A DNA stretch of 18,218 nt, from assembly GCA_038874075.1 (NCBI GenBank), contig JAVZDD010000012.1, positions 1 to 18,218 on the forward strand, in the 5' to 3' direction. The translations under genes were made by a program, and so were the position numbers. This DNA is from Jingweiarchaeum tengchongense. GTDB taxonomy: Archaea > Nanobdellota > Nanobdellia > Jingweiarchaeales > Jingweiarchaeaceae. How positions within the stretch are numbered: the first letter of the stretch is position 1; every line of letters begins with the position of its first letter. Under the pieces are notes generated by a model, which searched no databases, had not been told where the DNA came from, and saw only the letters and a program-made list of their open reading frames with translations. Of this stretch, positions 1-7,269 are shown one piece after another.

Positions 1-768
1 TTCGGCTGTAACAATTGCTCCCGTTTCTTCCGCACATCTTATAATTAAATCTTTATCTATTGGCTTTATTGTGAATATATTGACCACTCTTGTGGATATT
101 CCTTCTTTTTTGAGTAAATCAGAAGCTTCTAACGATTCCGCTACCATAATACCGCTCGAAATGATAGTAACATCAGATCCTTCCTTTAGGATAATGCCTT
201 TTCCTATTTCAAATTTTTCTCCTGCATTGTATATTTTTACAGGATTTTTTCTAAATAAGCGTACATAAAAAGGTCCATATGTGTAAGTTATCTGTTCGAC
301 AAGAGATTCTATCATTGTATTATCCACTGGTTCTATAATATTCATTGAAGGAATTGTTCTCATTATTCCAATGTCTTCAAATGACATGTGAGACCCCCCA
401 TTGTAAGTGGCAGCTATGCCTGGATCTGTGGCCACTAATTTAACGTTTAATTCTGCATAAGCAACTGAAAGATATAACTGATCTAAATCTCTTCTTGCAG
501 CGAAACATGTGAAAGTATGAGCAAATGGAATTTTCCCAACTAATGAAAGTCCTGCTGCTATTCCTATCATGTTGGCTTCTTGAATTCCAACATTTATAGT
601 TCTATTGGGAAAGCGATCTTTGAATTTGTACGTATTGTTTGAATGCATAAGATCTGCATCCAATACAAATATCCTATCGTCTTTTTCTGCGAGTGCTATG
701 AGATTGTCAATGTAAGCGTTCCTCATTTCTATCTTATCTATTTGCAAATCATTTAATTCAACTGTCAA
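1..768 (-). CDS. Transketolase, C-terminal subunit (partial, 3' end outside window)
   Basis: This is the pyrimidine-binding and C-terminal half of a two-subunit transketolase; with the N-terminal subunit it transfers ketol groups between sugar phosphates using thiamine diphosphate in the cytoplasm. The frame is open for 256 codons to the window edge, so roughly the last 50-60 residues are missing. Visible signs: the GIQEANMIGIAAG segment with the expected catalytic Glu at about residue 64, TFTCFAARRDLDQ at about 87-99, and GGSHMSFEDIGIMR, all typical of the family. The start is TTG at 768, with an AGGTGA ribosome site at 775-780; the overlapping GTG runs into a stop at once. It follows the N-terminal subunit by 17 nt. 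The sugar phosphate it acts on cannot be told. Split transketolases also serve special sugar pathways (for example apulose phosphate), so the pentose phosphate role is only the default. Confidence 0.93.
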   Translation of the reverse strand, partial: MTVELNDLQIDKIEMRNAYIDNLIALAEKDDRIFVLDADLMHSNNTYKFKDRFPNRTINVGIQEANMIGIAAGLSLVGKIPFAHTFTCFAARRDLDQLYLSVAYAELNVKLVATDPGIAATYNGGSHMSFEDIGIMRTIPSMNIIEPVDNTMIESLVEQITYTYGPFYVRLFRKNPVKIYNAGEKFEIGKGIILKEGSDVTIISSGIMVAESLEASDLLKKEGISTRVVNIFTIKPIDKDLIIRCAEETGAIVTAE

Positions 769-785
769 AACAGATCACCTCGAGA

Positions 786-1622
786 TCAAAAATGAGATTT
801 TTCAAGTGCTTCAATAGCACTTTCTATTTGCTCTTCATTGAAGGTCATATGATGATTCAATTCTACGCCTTCAGCAAAGTTGCATCCTTTTCCCTTTATA
901 GTGTGCATGATGATAACGTGACTTTTATCTTTGACTTCTTTCGCTTTTTGAATGGCTTTATAAATTTCATCTACATTATGCCCATTGATTTCTTGAACAT
1001 CCCATCCAAATTCTTTCCACTTTTGTCCTAAATCGCCAAGAGGATTTATATCATTCACGTAACCATCCAATTGCTGTTTGTTATAGTCTACAAATACAAT
1101 TAAATTATCTGCTTTAGCATTTCCACCAAAAAGTGCTGCTTCCCAAATTTGTCCTTCTTGGGATTCACCGTCCCCCACAATAACATAGACAAAACTATTT
1201 TTGTTGTTCAACTTTAATCCCTTACTGATACCTAATCCTACTGATATACCTTGGCCTAAAGTACCAGTTGACATATCTACTCCAGGTGTAAGTATTCTAT
1301 TACAATGACTTGGTAATCTTGTCCCTCCTTTATTTAGAGTAGAGAGCCATTCTCTTGGGAAAAAACCTTTCAGTGCGAGTGTTGCGTATAACGATGGTCC
1401 AGCATGTCCTTTTGAAAGAATTAACCAATCACGGTCTTCCCATTGTGGATTTTGAGGCTTTACTTTCATCACCTTACCGTATAAAACTGCCAAGAGTTCA
1501 ATGATAGACATAGAACCACCAATATGGCCTGATCCAATACTTCCAAACTCTTTTAAAGTCTCTATTCTTATTTTTTTTGAAAAATCTTCAAGTTCCAAAA
1601 TTTCAGTCTTTGTTAACACCAT
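786..1622 (-). CDS. Transketolase, N-terminal subunit
   Basis: This 278-residue protein is the thiamine-diphosphate-binding half of a split transketolase and should form an active enzyme with the next gene. The GDGESQEGQIWEA stretch at 150-162, followed by VDYN at 178-181, is the thiamine diphosphate/Mg motif (GDG about 30 residues before N). Conserved histidines lie in SGHIGG (H33), KGHAGP (H73) and LPSHCN (H106). The length is normal for the subunit. The start codon is ATG at 1622, directly followed by GTG at 1619; the ribosome site GGAGGTGA is formed by the last codons and stop of the upstream phosphoglycerate kinase gene, only 1 nt away, so translation is probably coupled. The spacing is short for the ATG, so GTG at 1619 is a possible real start. 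Confidence 0.95.
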   Translation of the reverse strand: MVLTKTEILELEDFSKKIRIETLKEFGSIGSGHIGGSMSIIELLAVLYGKVMKVKPQNPQWEDRDWLILSKGHAGPSLYATLALKGFFPREWLSTLNKGGTRLPSHCNRILTPGVDMSTGTLGQGISVGLGISKGLKLNNKNSFVYVIVGDGESQEGQIWEAALFGGNAKADNLIVFVDYNKQQLDGYVNDINPLGDLGQKWKEFGWDVQEINGHNVDEIYKAIQKAKEVKDKSHVIIMHTIKGKGCNFAEGVELNHHMTFNEEQIESAIEALEKSHF

Positions 1623-1623
1623 T

Positions 1624-2892
1624 TCACCTCCATTTAAGATATGATTTTCTAAGTGCTTTAAGAAGAGGAAGATCTATTCCAGAAAGGAACCTTATCATGG
1701 CTCCACCTGCTGTTGAAATATAGCTAAATTTAGATTCAGCGTTTTCCACAAGTTTCTGTGCCGCACTAACACTATCCCCACCACCTATTACACTATAACC
1801 TTTAGCATTTGCTATGGAATTCCAGATCTCTTTGGTACCTTTTTCGAATAGCTTGTTTTCATATACTCCCGGAGGGCCATTTACAATAATAGTTTCAGCT
1901 GCTTCAATTTCTTTCTTAAAAAGATCTATTGTTTTTGATCCTATATCAAAAAAGAGAGCGTTATCTATTGGAAGATCGTCAATTGAGCATTCATAACGTT
2001 TACCATCTTTTTCATAAGCAAAATCAACAGGGTTAATAAAATACCTGCTAAATTTTTCCATAAGTTCTTTTGCCGGACTTAAAAAAACATCGAGTGATCG
2101 ATCGATTATAAATTTCTCTTGATTTTTACCGAATTTCTTTCCTTGAGACATCCACATTATTATTCCTGTTACTCCGGATGTGAGAATTTTATCCGTAGAA
2201 CCGCTTTCCAATGCCTTTCTCATCATGCTAAATGCATCTGAAATTTTCAAACCACCGAGAACGAATATAGAAGGCCTTTTAGGATTCTGAGTAACCCTCG
2301 TTAAAGCATCCACTTCAGCAATTAATTGCTTTCCACCTGCGGAAGGTAACAATTCTTCAAATGCAACCATAGATGGAGAATTTCTATGGGCTGCTGAAAA
2401 TGCATCATTGACATAATAATCTCCAAGTGGAGCTAAATGCCTTATCAAGTAAGTATTCAACATTTCTTCTGGTTTAAGTTTCACAACATCCTCGAAAGTA
2501 GATACTTCTTCTGTAAGATACCTTACATTTCCAAGTAATACTGCCTCACCACCTTTTAGATTTTTCACAGCTTCCTGAGCAGCAGGACCTGCAACATCGT
2601 CTATGTACACAATTTTTTTGTTTAACTTATCTGATAATTTTTGTGCATGCTCTTCTAAAGAAATCAAATTGTGATAATCAAGAGTATCTCCTTGATGAGC
2701 TAGTATAACCAGTTTAGCTTTTTTTTCTAATAACTCTCTTATCGTTGGTATACTCTTGTTTATTCTGTTCTCGTTGGTAATTTTCTTAGTTTTGGGGTCT
2801 ATCGGTGAGTTTATATCTACTCTTAAAATAACGACTTTATCTCGGAAATCAAAATCATCTATTGTTCTTATTCCAAGATCAAGTGTCGACAT
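1624..2892 (-). CDS. pgk: Phosphoglycerate kinase, archaeal-type
   Basis: This 422-residue protein should transfer phosphate from 1,3-bisphosphoglycerate to ADP, giving ATP and 3-phosphoglycerate. Family motifs run in order: RVDINSPIDP (24-33), ENRIN (41-45), ILAHQGD (63-69), LLGNVRY (119-125), VNDAFSAAHR (161-170), VLGGLKISDA (211-220), NGPPGVYE (338-345), GGGDSVSAA (370-378) and STAGGA. The VDINSPIDP, AHQG and NDAFSAAHR forms resemble archaeal rather than ordinary bacterial PGK, judged from memory of the families. One oddity: the basic-patch Arg that normally follows this His motif (HLGRP or AHQGRP) is Asp69 here, while the other substrate arginines (R43, R124, R170) are kept. It sits 2 nt after the GAPDH gene and 1 nt before the transketolase, so it is clearly part of the operon. 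A typical bacterial pgk next to tpi is not seen. Confidence 0.9.
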   Translation of the reverse strand: MSTLDLGIRTIDDFDFRDKVVILRVDINSPIDPKTKKITNENRINKSIPTIRELLEKKAKLVILAHQGDTLDYHNLISLEEHAQKLSDKLNKKIVYIDDVAGPAAQEAVKNLKGGEAVLLGNVRYLTEEVSTFEDVVKLKPEEMLNTYLIRHLAPLGDYYVNDAFSAAHRNSPSMVAFEELLPSAGGKQLIAEVDALTRVTQNPKRPSIFVLGGLKISDAFSMMRKALESGSTDKILTSGVTGIIMWMSQGKKFGKNQEKFIIDRSLDVFLSPAKELMEKFSRYFINPVDFAYEKDGKRYECSIDDLPIDNALFFDIGSKTIDLFKKEIEAAETIIVNGPPGVYENKLFEKGTKEIWNSIANAKGYSVIGGGDSVSAAQKLVENAESKFSYISTAGGAMIRFLSGIDLPLLKALRKSYLKWR

Positions 2893-2894
2893 TT

Positions 2895-3914
2895 TTAATT
2901 CCCTCCAATTTTAAGATATTTATTGGTCATATTCACTGCTTCTAATCGATCTTTTTGCATTTCCATAGATGCTCTTATACCGTCTATGTTTTCAGGAGTA
3001 ACTACTGCTTCTTGAGGGACATTTATTGCGTATACGATTTGATCTTCAAAAATTTCAACTGTCTCTTCAAAAACTGCTATTTCATACATATCTCCTCTTA
3101 GATTTCCGAGATCTCTTGCATATTTGAACAAAGAAGCATTGCCTAAGAAACCATCTGCAATGCGTACTACTCTAATTCTTGGATGTGCTCTGAAAAGTTC
3201 TAACACCTCTTCTTTAGTAGTTTTTCTCTTTGGTGTTGCTACGATGGTGATAATATGTCCGTGAGTAACAGGTGTGTGTATAAGAATGCCAGTGGCTTTA
3301 ATGTGGGGCATTACAAGCATAAGATCGGTCGCTTGATGACTTGGTACGGGATCGACTCTTAGTGCATCTGTAAGGCCTCTATGATAATCACCAGGATCTG
3401 CTATACGCCGTACAATGGTCATAATAACATTTGAAATGCCTATGCCTCTGTCTAAGCAATCTACAGAACGAATGACACCTGTTGTGTTACAGGAAGTTAG
3501 TTTTAAAAATTGTTTTCCTATACCTTTTTCATAATTGGCATATCCATGAAAGAATACATCAGCGACGCTGGTTTTTTCTCCACCTTGGAAAATGGCTTTT
3601 TTGTTGTATCTTTGATATAAAACTTTATTTTTTTCTCCAACACCTGCGCTCGTAGCGTCTAAGATAATATCTACTTTTTTGATAAGATCTTCAAGAGAGC
3701 CAGATATAGGTATTCCATACTTATCAAATTTGTTTTTATTCTCTGGAGTAGCAAGATAAAGATTATATGGCATACCTTTTTCTTTAAGTGCAAGAATTGC
3801 AAGTGTAGGTTCAACATCTGCTACTCCAACAAGTTCCATGTCCTTTTGAAGGACTACTCCATCAGCTAATCTCTGTCCTACTGTTCCATAACCAACGACT
3901 CCTACTTTTACCAT
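2895..3914 (-). CDS. Glyceraldehyde-3-phosphate dehydrogenase, archaeal (type II) family
   Basis: This 339-residue protein should oxidise glyceraldehyde-3-phosphate with phosphate to 1,3-bisphosphoglycerate. The N-terminal Rossmann motif is GYGTVG (8-13). The active site SCNTTG gives catalytic Cys142, and HGH at 218-220 gives the expected His219; both match archaeal type II GAPDH and differ from the bacterial type, which has SCTTN. After the second strand the sequence is ADVEP (32-36), where archaeal NADP-dependent enzymes usually have a Lys-Thr pair; Asp33 suggests NAD preference (inference). I chose ATG at 3914 because a perfect AAGGAGGT lies 7 nt upstream; the longer frame to 3980 would add 22 residues, including part of the ATPase end. 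It lies 43 nt after the ABC ATPase gene and 2 nt before the PGK gene. Confidence 0.92.
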   Translation of the reverse strand: MVKVGVVGYGTVGQRLADGVVLQKDMELVGVADVEPTLAILALKEKGMPYNLYLATPENKNKFDKYGIPISGSLEDLIKKVDIILDATSAGVGEKNKVLYQRYNKKAIFQGGEKTSVADVFFHGYANYEKGIGKQFLKLTSCNTTGVIRSVDCLDRGIGISNVIMTIVRRIADPGDYHRGLTDALRVDPVPSHQATDLMLVMPHIKATGILIHTPVTHGHIITIVATPKRKTTKEEVLELFRAHPRIRVVRIADGFLGNASLFKYARDLGNLRGDMYEIAVFEETVEIFEDQIVYAINVPQEAVVTPENIDGIRASMEMQKDRLEAVNMTNKYLKIGGN

Positions 3915-3957
3915 ACTAAATACCTCCTTATAGAATTTGATTTTTCCAAAATTTACT

Positions 3958-4704
3958 TTATTTAACTTGCTTGCGTCCAAGCATTATATCCATAATATCT
4001 TCAGCACTGTAACCATCACTTTTTTTAACATCTGCTACTTTTATACCTTGCTCTAATATCACAAATCTTTCGGCTACCCTATGAACATGATATATGTTAT
4101 GAGCAACAAAAATAACAGCTATTCCTCTTTTACTGACTTCTTCGATCAATTGGAGTATCGCTTCAACTTCACGCAATGAAACAGCAGCCGTAGGTTCATC
4201 TAGTACAAGTAATTTAGCTCCAAAATAAACTCCTCTTCCAACTGCTATTGTTTGTCTTTGCCCTCCTGATAGGAAAGCGACAGCACTATTAACATTTGGA
4301 ATTTCTATTCCAAGTCCTTGCAAAGCTTTCCTTGAAATGTCTATCATCTTTTTTTTATCCAAAAATTTGAATATACCTTTTTTAGTTTCTATTTCTCTTC
4401 CAAGAAAGAAATTCCTCCATACTGACAATAAATTTACTAAAGCTAAATCTTGGTAGACGACTTCTATGCCCATTTGCCTTGATTCCGCTGGAGTTCTACA
4501 GAATATTTCTTTTCCCTCCCATTTTATAACTCCATCATCTTGATGATAGTAGCCGGCAATGATTTTTATAAGAGTTGATTTTCCAGCTCCATTATCACCT
4601 AAAAGACCAATTACTTGTCCTTCTTCAATTTGAAAATCAACTCCCTTCAATGCTTGCACAGCCCCAAAATTTTTTTTTATACCCTTCATTTCAAGCAAAC
4701 TCAT
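3958..4704 (-). CDS. Sugar ABC transporter ATP-binding protein, CUT2 type, single domain
   Basis: This 248-residue cytoplasmic ATPase powers import through the adjacent permease. It has one nucleotide-binding domain, like the short FrcA-type proteins, unlike the duplicated RbsA/XylG form. Motifs: Walker A GDNGAGKST (36-44), Q-loop Gln85, signature LSGGQRQ (145-151), Walker B LVLDEP (166-171) and switch His202. The segment after Walker B reads TAAVSLREVE where the family usually has TAALS, a mild variation. The ribosome site GGGAGGAT overlaps the stop of the permease gene, which ends 5 nt upstream, so the pair is likely translated together. Cargo is a monosaccharide by family; the exact sugar is unknown. 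The matching binding protein is not next to it (see the lone binding protein at 16854-17798). Confidence 0.92.
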   Translation of the reverse strand: MSLLEMKGIKKNFGAVQALKGVDFQIEEGQVIGLLGDNGAGKSTLIKIIAGYYHQDDGVIKWEGKEIFCRTPAESRQMGIEVVYQDLALVNLLSVWRNFFLGREIETKKGIFKFLDKKKMIDISRKALQGLGIEIPNVNSAVAFLSGGQRQTIAVGRGVYFGAKLLVLDEPTAAVSLREVEAILQLIEEVSKRGIAVIFVAHNIYHVHRVAERFVILEQGIKVADVKKSDGYSAEDIMDIMLGRKQVK

Positions 4705-4709
4705 GTCAG

Positions 4710-5675
4710 TTATCCTCCCACTAAAGATGTTTTAAGCCTGATATTTAGCAAAGCAGCAGCTATAAGGATGATGCCAACAAAAGCTTGATACCAAAATGTT
4801 GGTGCTCCGGCTAAAACTAGTCCATTATCTAAAGAAGAAAGTATTATGGCTCCTAAAAAAGCACCAAAAGCGCTTCCATAGCCACCTGTCATCAGAGTTC
4901 CCCCTATTACTGATGCAGTTATAGATTGAAGTTCCATTCCTGTACCAAAACTCGTGTCTATAGACTGAAAGCGACCAAAAAGTGCAAAACCTGCTAATCC
5001 AGCTGTTATTCCTGATATGACAAAAGCTGATGTTTTATATTTCCATGATTGAACTCCTAGTGAATCTGCCACTGCTGGATTACCTCCACTTGCCATAACT
5101 CTATTTCCATATTTTGTCTTTTCAATTATTAGGTAAAAAACGATCGTAAGACCTATGAACCAAAGAATACTCAAACGCAGACTTGTAGAACCTATTTGTG
5201 CACTAAATATGTCTATAATATTCTTACCTTTTGTCAAAGATACAAAATAACCGCCTGTGATAGCTAAAGTTACACCTAGCCAAAGATATTCTGTTCCTAA
5301 GGTAGTTATAAATGAGGGTATATGCCCTTTTGTTGTGATGAAACCATTAATAAATCCTTGACCCGCAGCAAATAACAATGCTATTATCATTGAAACAATT
5401 GAAGGAAGACCACTTAAAGTTAGAAATTCAAAAATAACTGGCACCAAAACATAAATAGAGGCAACGCTCATATCAAACTCTCCGGCAATCATAACTAAAT
5501 TTACTCCTAATGTCATGATTCCTAACTCAGCAGATGTTTCAAGTATAGTTGTTAAATTTGATATAGACATAAATTGAGAATTTAAAATTTCAAAGAACGC
5601 GAATATTACTATCAAAGCTATTATCGCGCCAATTTCCTTAAATCTTAAAAGTTGTAGTACACTTTCAGTTCTCAT
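4710..5675 (-). CDS. Sugar ABC transporter permease, CUT2 (ribose/xylose) type
   Basis: This hydrophobic protein of 321 residues is the membrane channel of a ribose-type sugar importer; it probably forms a homodimer. Many hydrophobic stretches are visible, starting with EIGAIIALIVIFAFFEI. Segments typical of BPD_transp_2 permeases are GVNLVMIAGEFDMSVAS near the N-terminus, TTKGHIPSFITTLGT in the middle and TASVIGGTLMTGGYGSAFGA near the C-terminus. ATG at 5675 is chosen because GGAG at 5685-5688 is a sensible distance away; TTG at 5690 or ATG at 5684 would sit on or too close to that site. It is the first gene of the minus-strand operon, so the usual order with a binding protein first is broken here, next to IS debris. 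Confidence 0.9.
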   Translation of the reverse strand: MRTESVLQLLRFKEIGAIIALIVIFAFFEILNSQFMSISNLTTILETSAELGIMTLGVNLVMIAGEFDMSVASIYVLVPVIFEFLTLSGLPSIVSMIIALLFAAGQGFINGFITTKGHIPSFITTLGTEYLWLGVTLAITGGYFVSLTKGKNIIDIFSAQIGSTSLRLSILWFIGLTIVFYLIIEKTKYGNRVMASGGNPAVADSLGVQSWKYKTSAFVISGITAGLAGFALFGRFQSIDTSFGTGMELQSITASVIGGTLMTGGYGSAFGAFLGAIILSSLDNGLVLAGAPTFWYQAFVGIILIAAALLNIRLKTSLVGG

Positions 5676-5700
5676 CTTATCCATCTCCAAATCTTATTTA

Positions 5701-5730
5701 ATTTTAAGGATTTTTCACCATTACTCTCAA
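5701..5730 (-). promoter_or_regulatory. Candidate sigma-A promoter of the minus-strand operon
   Basis: On the minus strand TTGAGA (5730-5725) is followed after 18 nt by TAAAAT (5706-5701), each five of six matches to the housekeeping consensus. Transcription would start near 5694, just ahead of the permease ribosome site. The DNA is AT-rich, so a chance match is possible. If real, the operon kept or gained its own promoter after the neighbouring IS arrived. Confidence 0.4.
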
Positions 5731-5767
5731 ACTATGCACTTCCAATTTGAATATTGAATGACGGTCT

Positions 5768-6268
5768 TTGAAAATAGAGTGTACACTGAGCATGAAATCA
5801 TCCTATACTTATGTATCGGAAGCAAAAGAAAGGAATGATCTCATGCTCACCACATACCACAAATCGTATTTTCTATCCTTAGAATTGTTCTCTTTTAGAA
5901 GAAAAGACCAGCAACTTAGGATCCTTAGATATATCCTTGGGATCTTCTTCCCAAAACATGCCAACGAATCTCAGATTGCATCCAAAGTCACACGTGCTCT
6001 ATCTCGAAGTCCATTGGTCGATTGGTCGATATCTTGAGTGCTTGGTTTGGGAGTGCCTGTATATCTTGCAACGAATATGCTCATGCATGCAGAAGCGGTA
6101 CAAATCTGTTTTACGGTATGGATGATATCTCAATTCTGGCTGAATATCAAAGACCGAATGAGATTAAGAGAGTTTGTTGAGAAAATGAGGATACTCATGA
6201 TGTGCGTCAAGATTACAGTAAATATTACAGATAGATTTAAACATTCTGAGTCACCTCATGCTCTTTGA
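5768..6268 (+). pseudogene. Unidentified open frame with one internal TGA
   Basis: A single plus-strand frame runs 166 codons from ATG at 5768 to a TGA at 6266-6268, interrupted only by TGA at 6035-6037; GTG follows at once at 6038. The first half includes the segment QQLRILRYILGIFFPKHAN, the second LGVPVYLATNMLMHAEAVQ. I recognise no family. No good ribosome site precedes 5768; a later ATG at 5843 would also serve. The antisense, codon-aligned minus frame is interrupted by several stops, so the plus frame is the better candidate if either is coding. It lies beside the broken transposase and its 3' end overlaps that gene's tail, so it is probably part of the same decayed mobile region. It could also be chance. 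Confidence 0.25.
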
Positions 6269-7071
6269 AAATTAGATATGCAAGTTTTATTAAAATCATC
6301 CAATGTCTCTGTCCAAACTCTGTCCGTAAATTGCATTTCCCAAGATTGAATTCTTGTTTTGCGCTTTTGAAGTAAGTCTGACCATCTTTCAAGGTATGTC
6401 GACACAATCTCGATTCCGTTCATACTTATGTCCGTACTCACAAGCACTATTTCCCTGTATGATTCATCTTTGCACACGATCATCTTCATTGAGAATCTAA
6501 AGTCTTGTATCTCAGCTATTGTTTCGTGCACATAAATCTTTTCACCGTTGATTTCAAAACATTCGAATTCAGATTCAGATAATCCTTCATTGTATGAGTT
6601 GATCATTTTTCGTAATTTGTTGTGCTGCCGATGTACCCTTTACGTTTGAAAATAGCATTTCTAATGGAAGAAATATCTCGTTTGAAATAGCACCTATCGT
6701 CAAAACTATCTGAGCATTTTGAAACTTATTCTCGCGATGATCATATGCCTTGGTGACAAATGGAATCTTTTTTACCCTTTCTTGGTAATTGAGTATCATC
6801 TACAACTAAAAGCATGGGCTCATGTTTAAACTTTTAATTGTTTTCTTGGTTATCTCTTTATCCAATTTCGACCACATTTGTGCATGTGCATTCATAAACC
6901 TTGTCAATGTTGTGTGATAAATCAATTAAGACAAAATAAATGAGATTGGAGAATACCTCTTTGATATACCTGAACAAGTGCAAGCAAATCGTTGAAATAG
7001 AACTTTTCAATATCACAAAAGAAATCGCCAAAATCTTTTTTAAATGAGCGAATAGATGTTGACATATTCAT
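6238..7071 (-). pseudogene. DDE transposase (IS4/IS701-like), frameshifted
   Basis: The gene starts at ATG 7071 (or in-frame GTG 7080) after AAGGAG at 7083-7088, and runs as MNMSTSIRSFKKDFGDFF up to a stop at 6922-6924. The protein then continues in other frames: a LTRFMNAHAQMWSKLDKEI piece, then MLLVVDDTQLPRKGKK with the first catalytic Asp (VVDDT, 6792-6800 for DDT), then FVTKAYDHRENKFQNAQIV, then IVLVSTDISMNGIEIVSTY, and finally a frame with AKQEFNLGKCNLRTEFGQ and HWMILIKLAYLIFK ending at TAA 6238. At least four frame changes are needed, so this copy cannot make a full transposase. The VVDDT and STD...YLERW pattern fits IS4-superfamily DDE enzymes (IS701-like); the exact IS family is uncertain. 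Confidence 0.8.
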
Positions 7072-7206
7072 GTCGACCACACTCCTTAGGTTTTTGTTGA
7101 TAGGAATATTCTAAGTCAAATGTGATCGGCTTTTCAATAGAATCTTGCTTGTCAAAGAACTGTAAGTCTAATCTTAACATTCTTTGTCACATTCACGCAC
7201 ATGAGT
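6238..7206 (-). mobile_element. Decayed insertion sequence, left copy
   Basis: This stretch holds a broken DDE transposase gene and one end of the element. The outer end on the right is set by comparison with the second copy: the complement of 7083-7206 is identical over 124 bases to 18095-18218, and identity stops exactly at 7206/18095, which should be the IS terminus (reading ACTCATGTGCGTGAATG inward). The other terminus is not resolved. A weakly matching sequence near 5785-5805 (GAGCATGAAA against GTGCGTGAAT) might be the opposite inverted repeat, which would make the element about 1.4 kb and include the unidentified frame at 5768-6268. No target duplication can be named without that end. 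Confidence 0.75.
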
Positions 7207-7269
7207 ACTTACACAATGTTTTTAACACTGAATTTGTTCCTAATTTTTAAAAACAGGAGGTGTTTTGTA

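Noticed and set aside
3915..3980. 22-residue N-terminal extension of GAPDH
   Set aside because: The Rossmann motif begins right after Met at 3914, which has a perfect ribosome site; the extension overlaps the ATPase tail.
5725..5736. 12-base word TCTCAAACTATG shared with 18004-18015, near both IS copies
   Set aside because: Same orientation at both places and no wider similarity; in AT-rich DNA such a match may be chance. It would only matter if it proved to be part of an ancestral hairpin between binding protein and permease.
5785..5805. Opposite terminal inverted repeat of the left IS
   Set aside because: Only about 8 of 12 bases match the known terminus, too weak to set the boundary.
7201..7269. 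Longer start of the CUT1 binding protein at 7201
   Set aside because: It begins within the IS terminus, lacks a ribosome site and would place 23 residues before a clear signal peptide; ATG 7270 has AGGAGG at the right distance.
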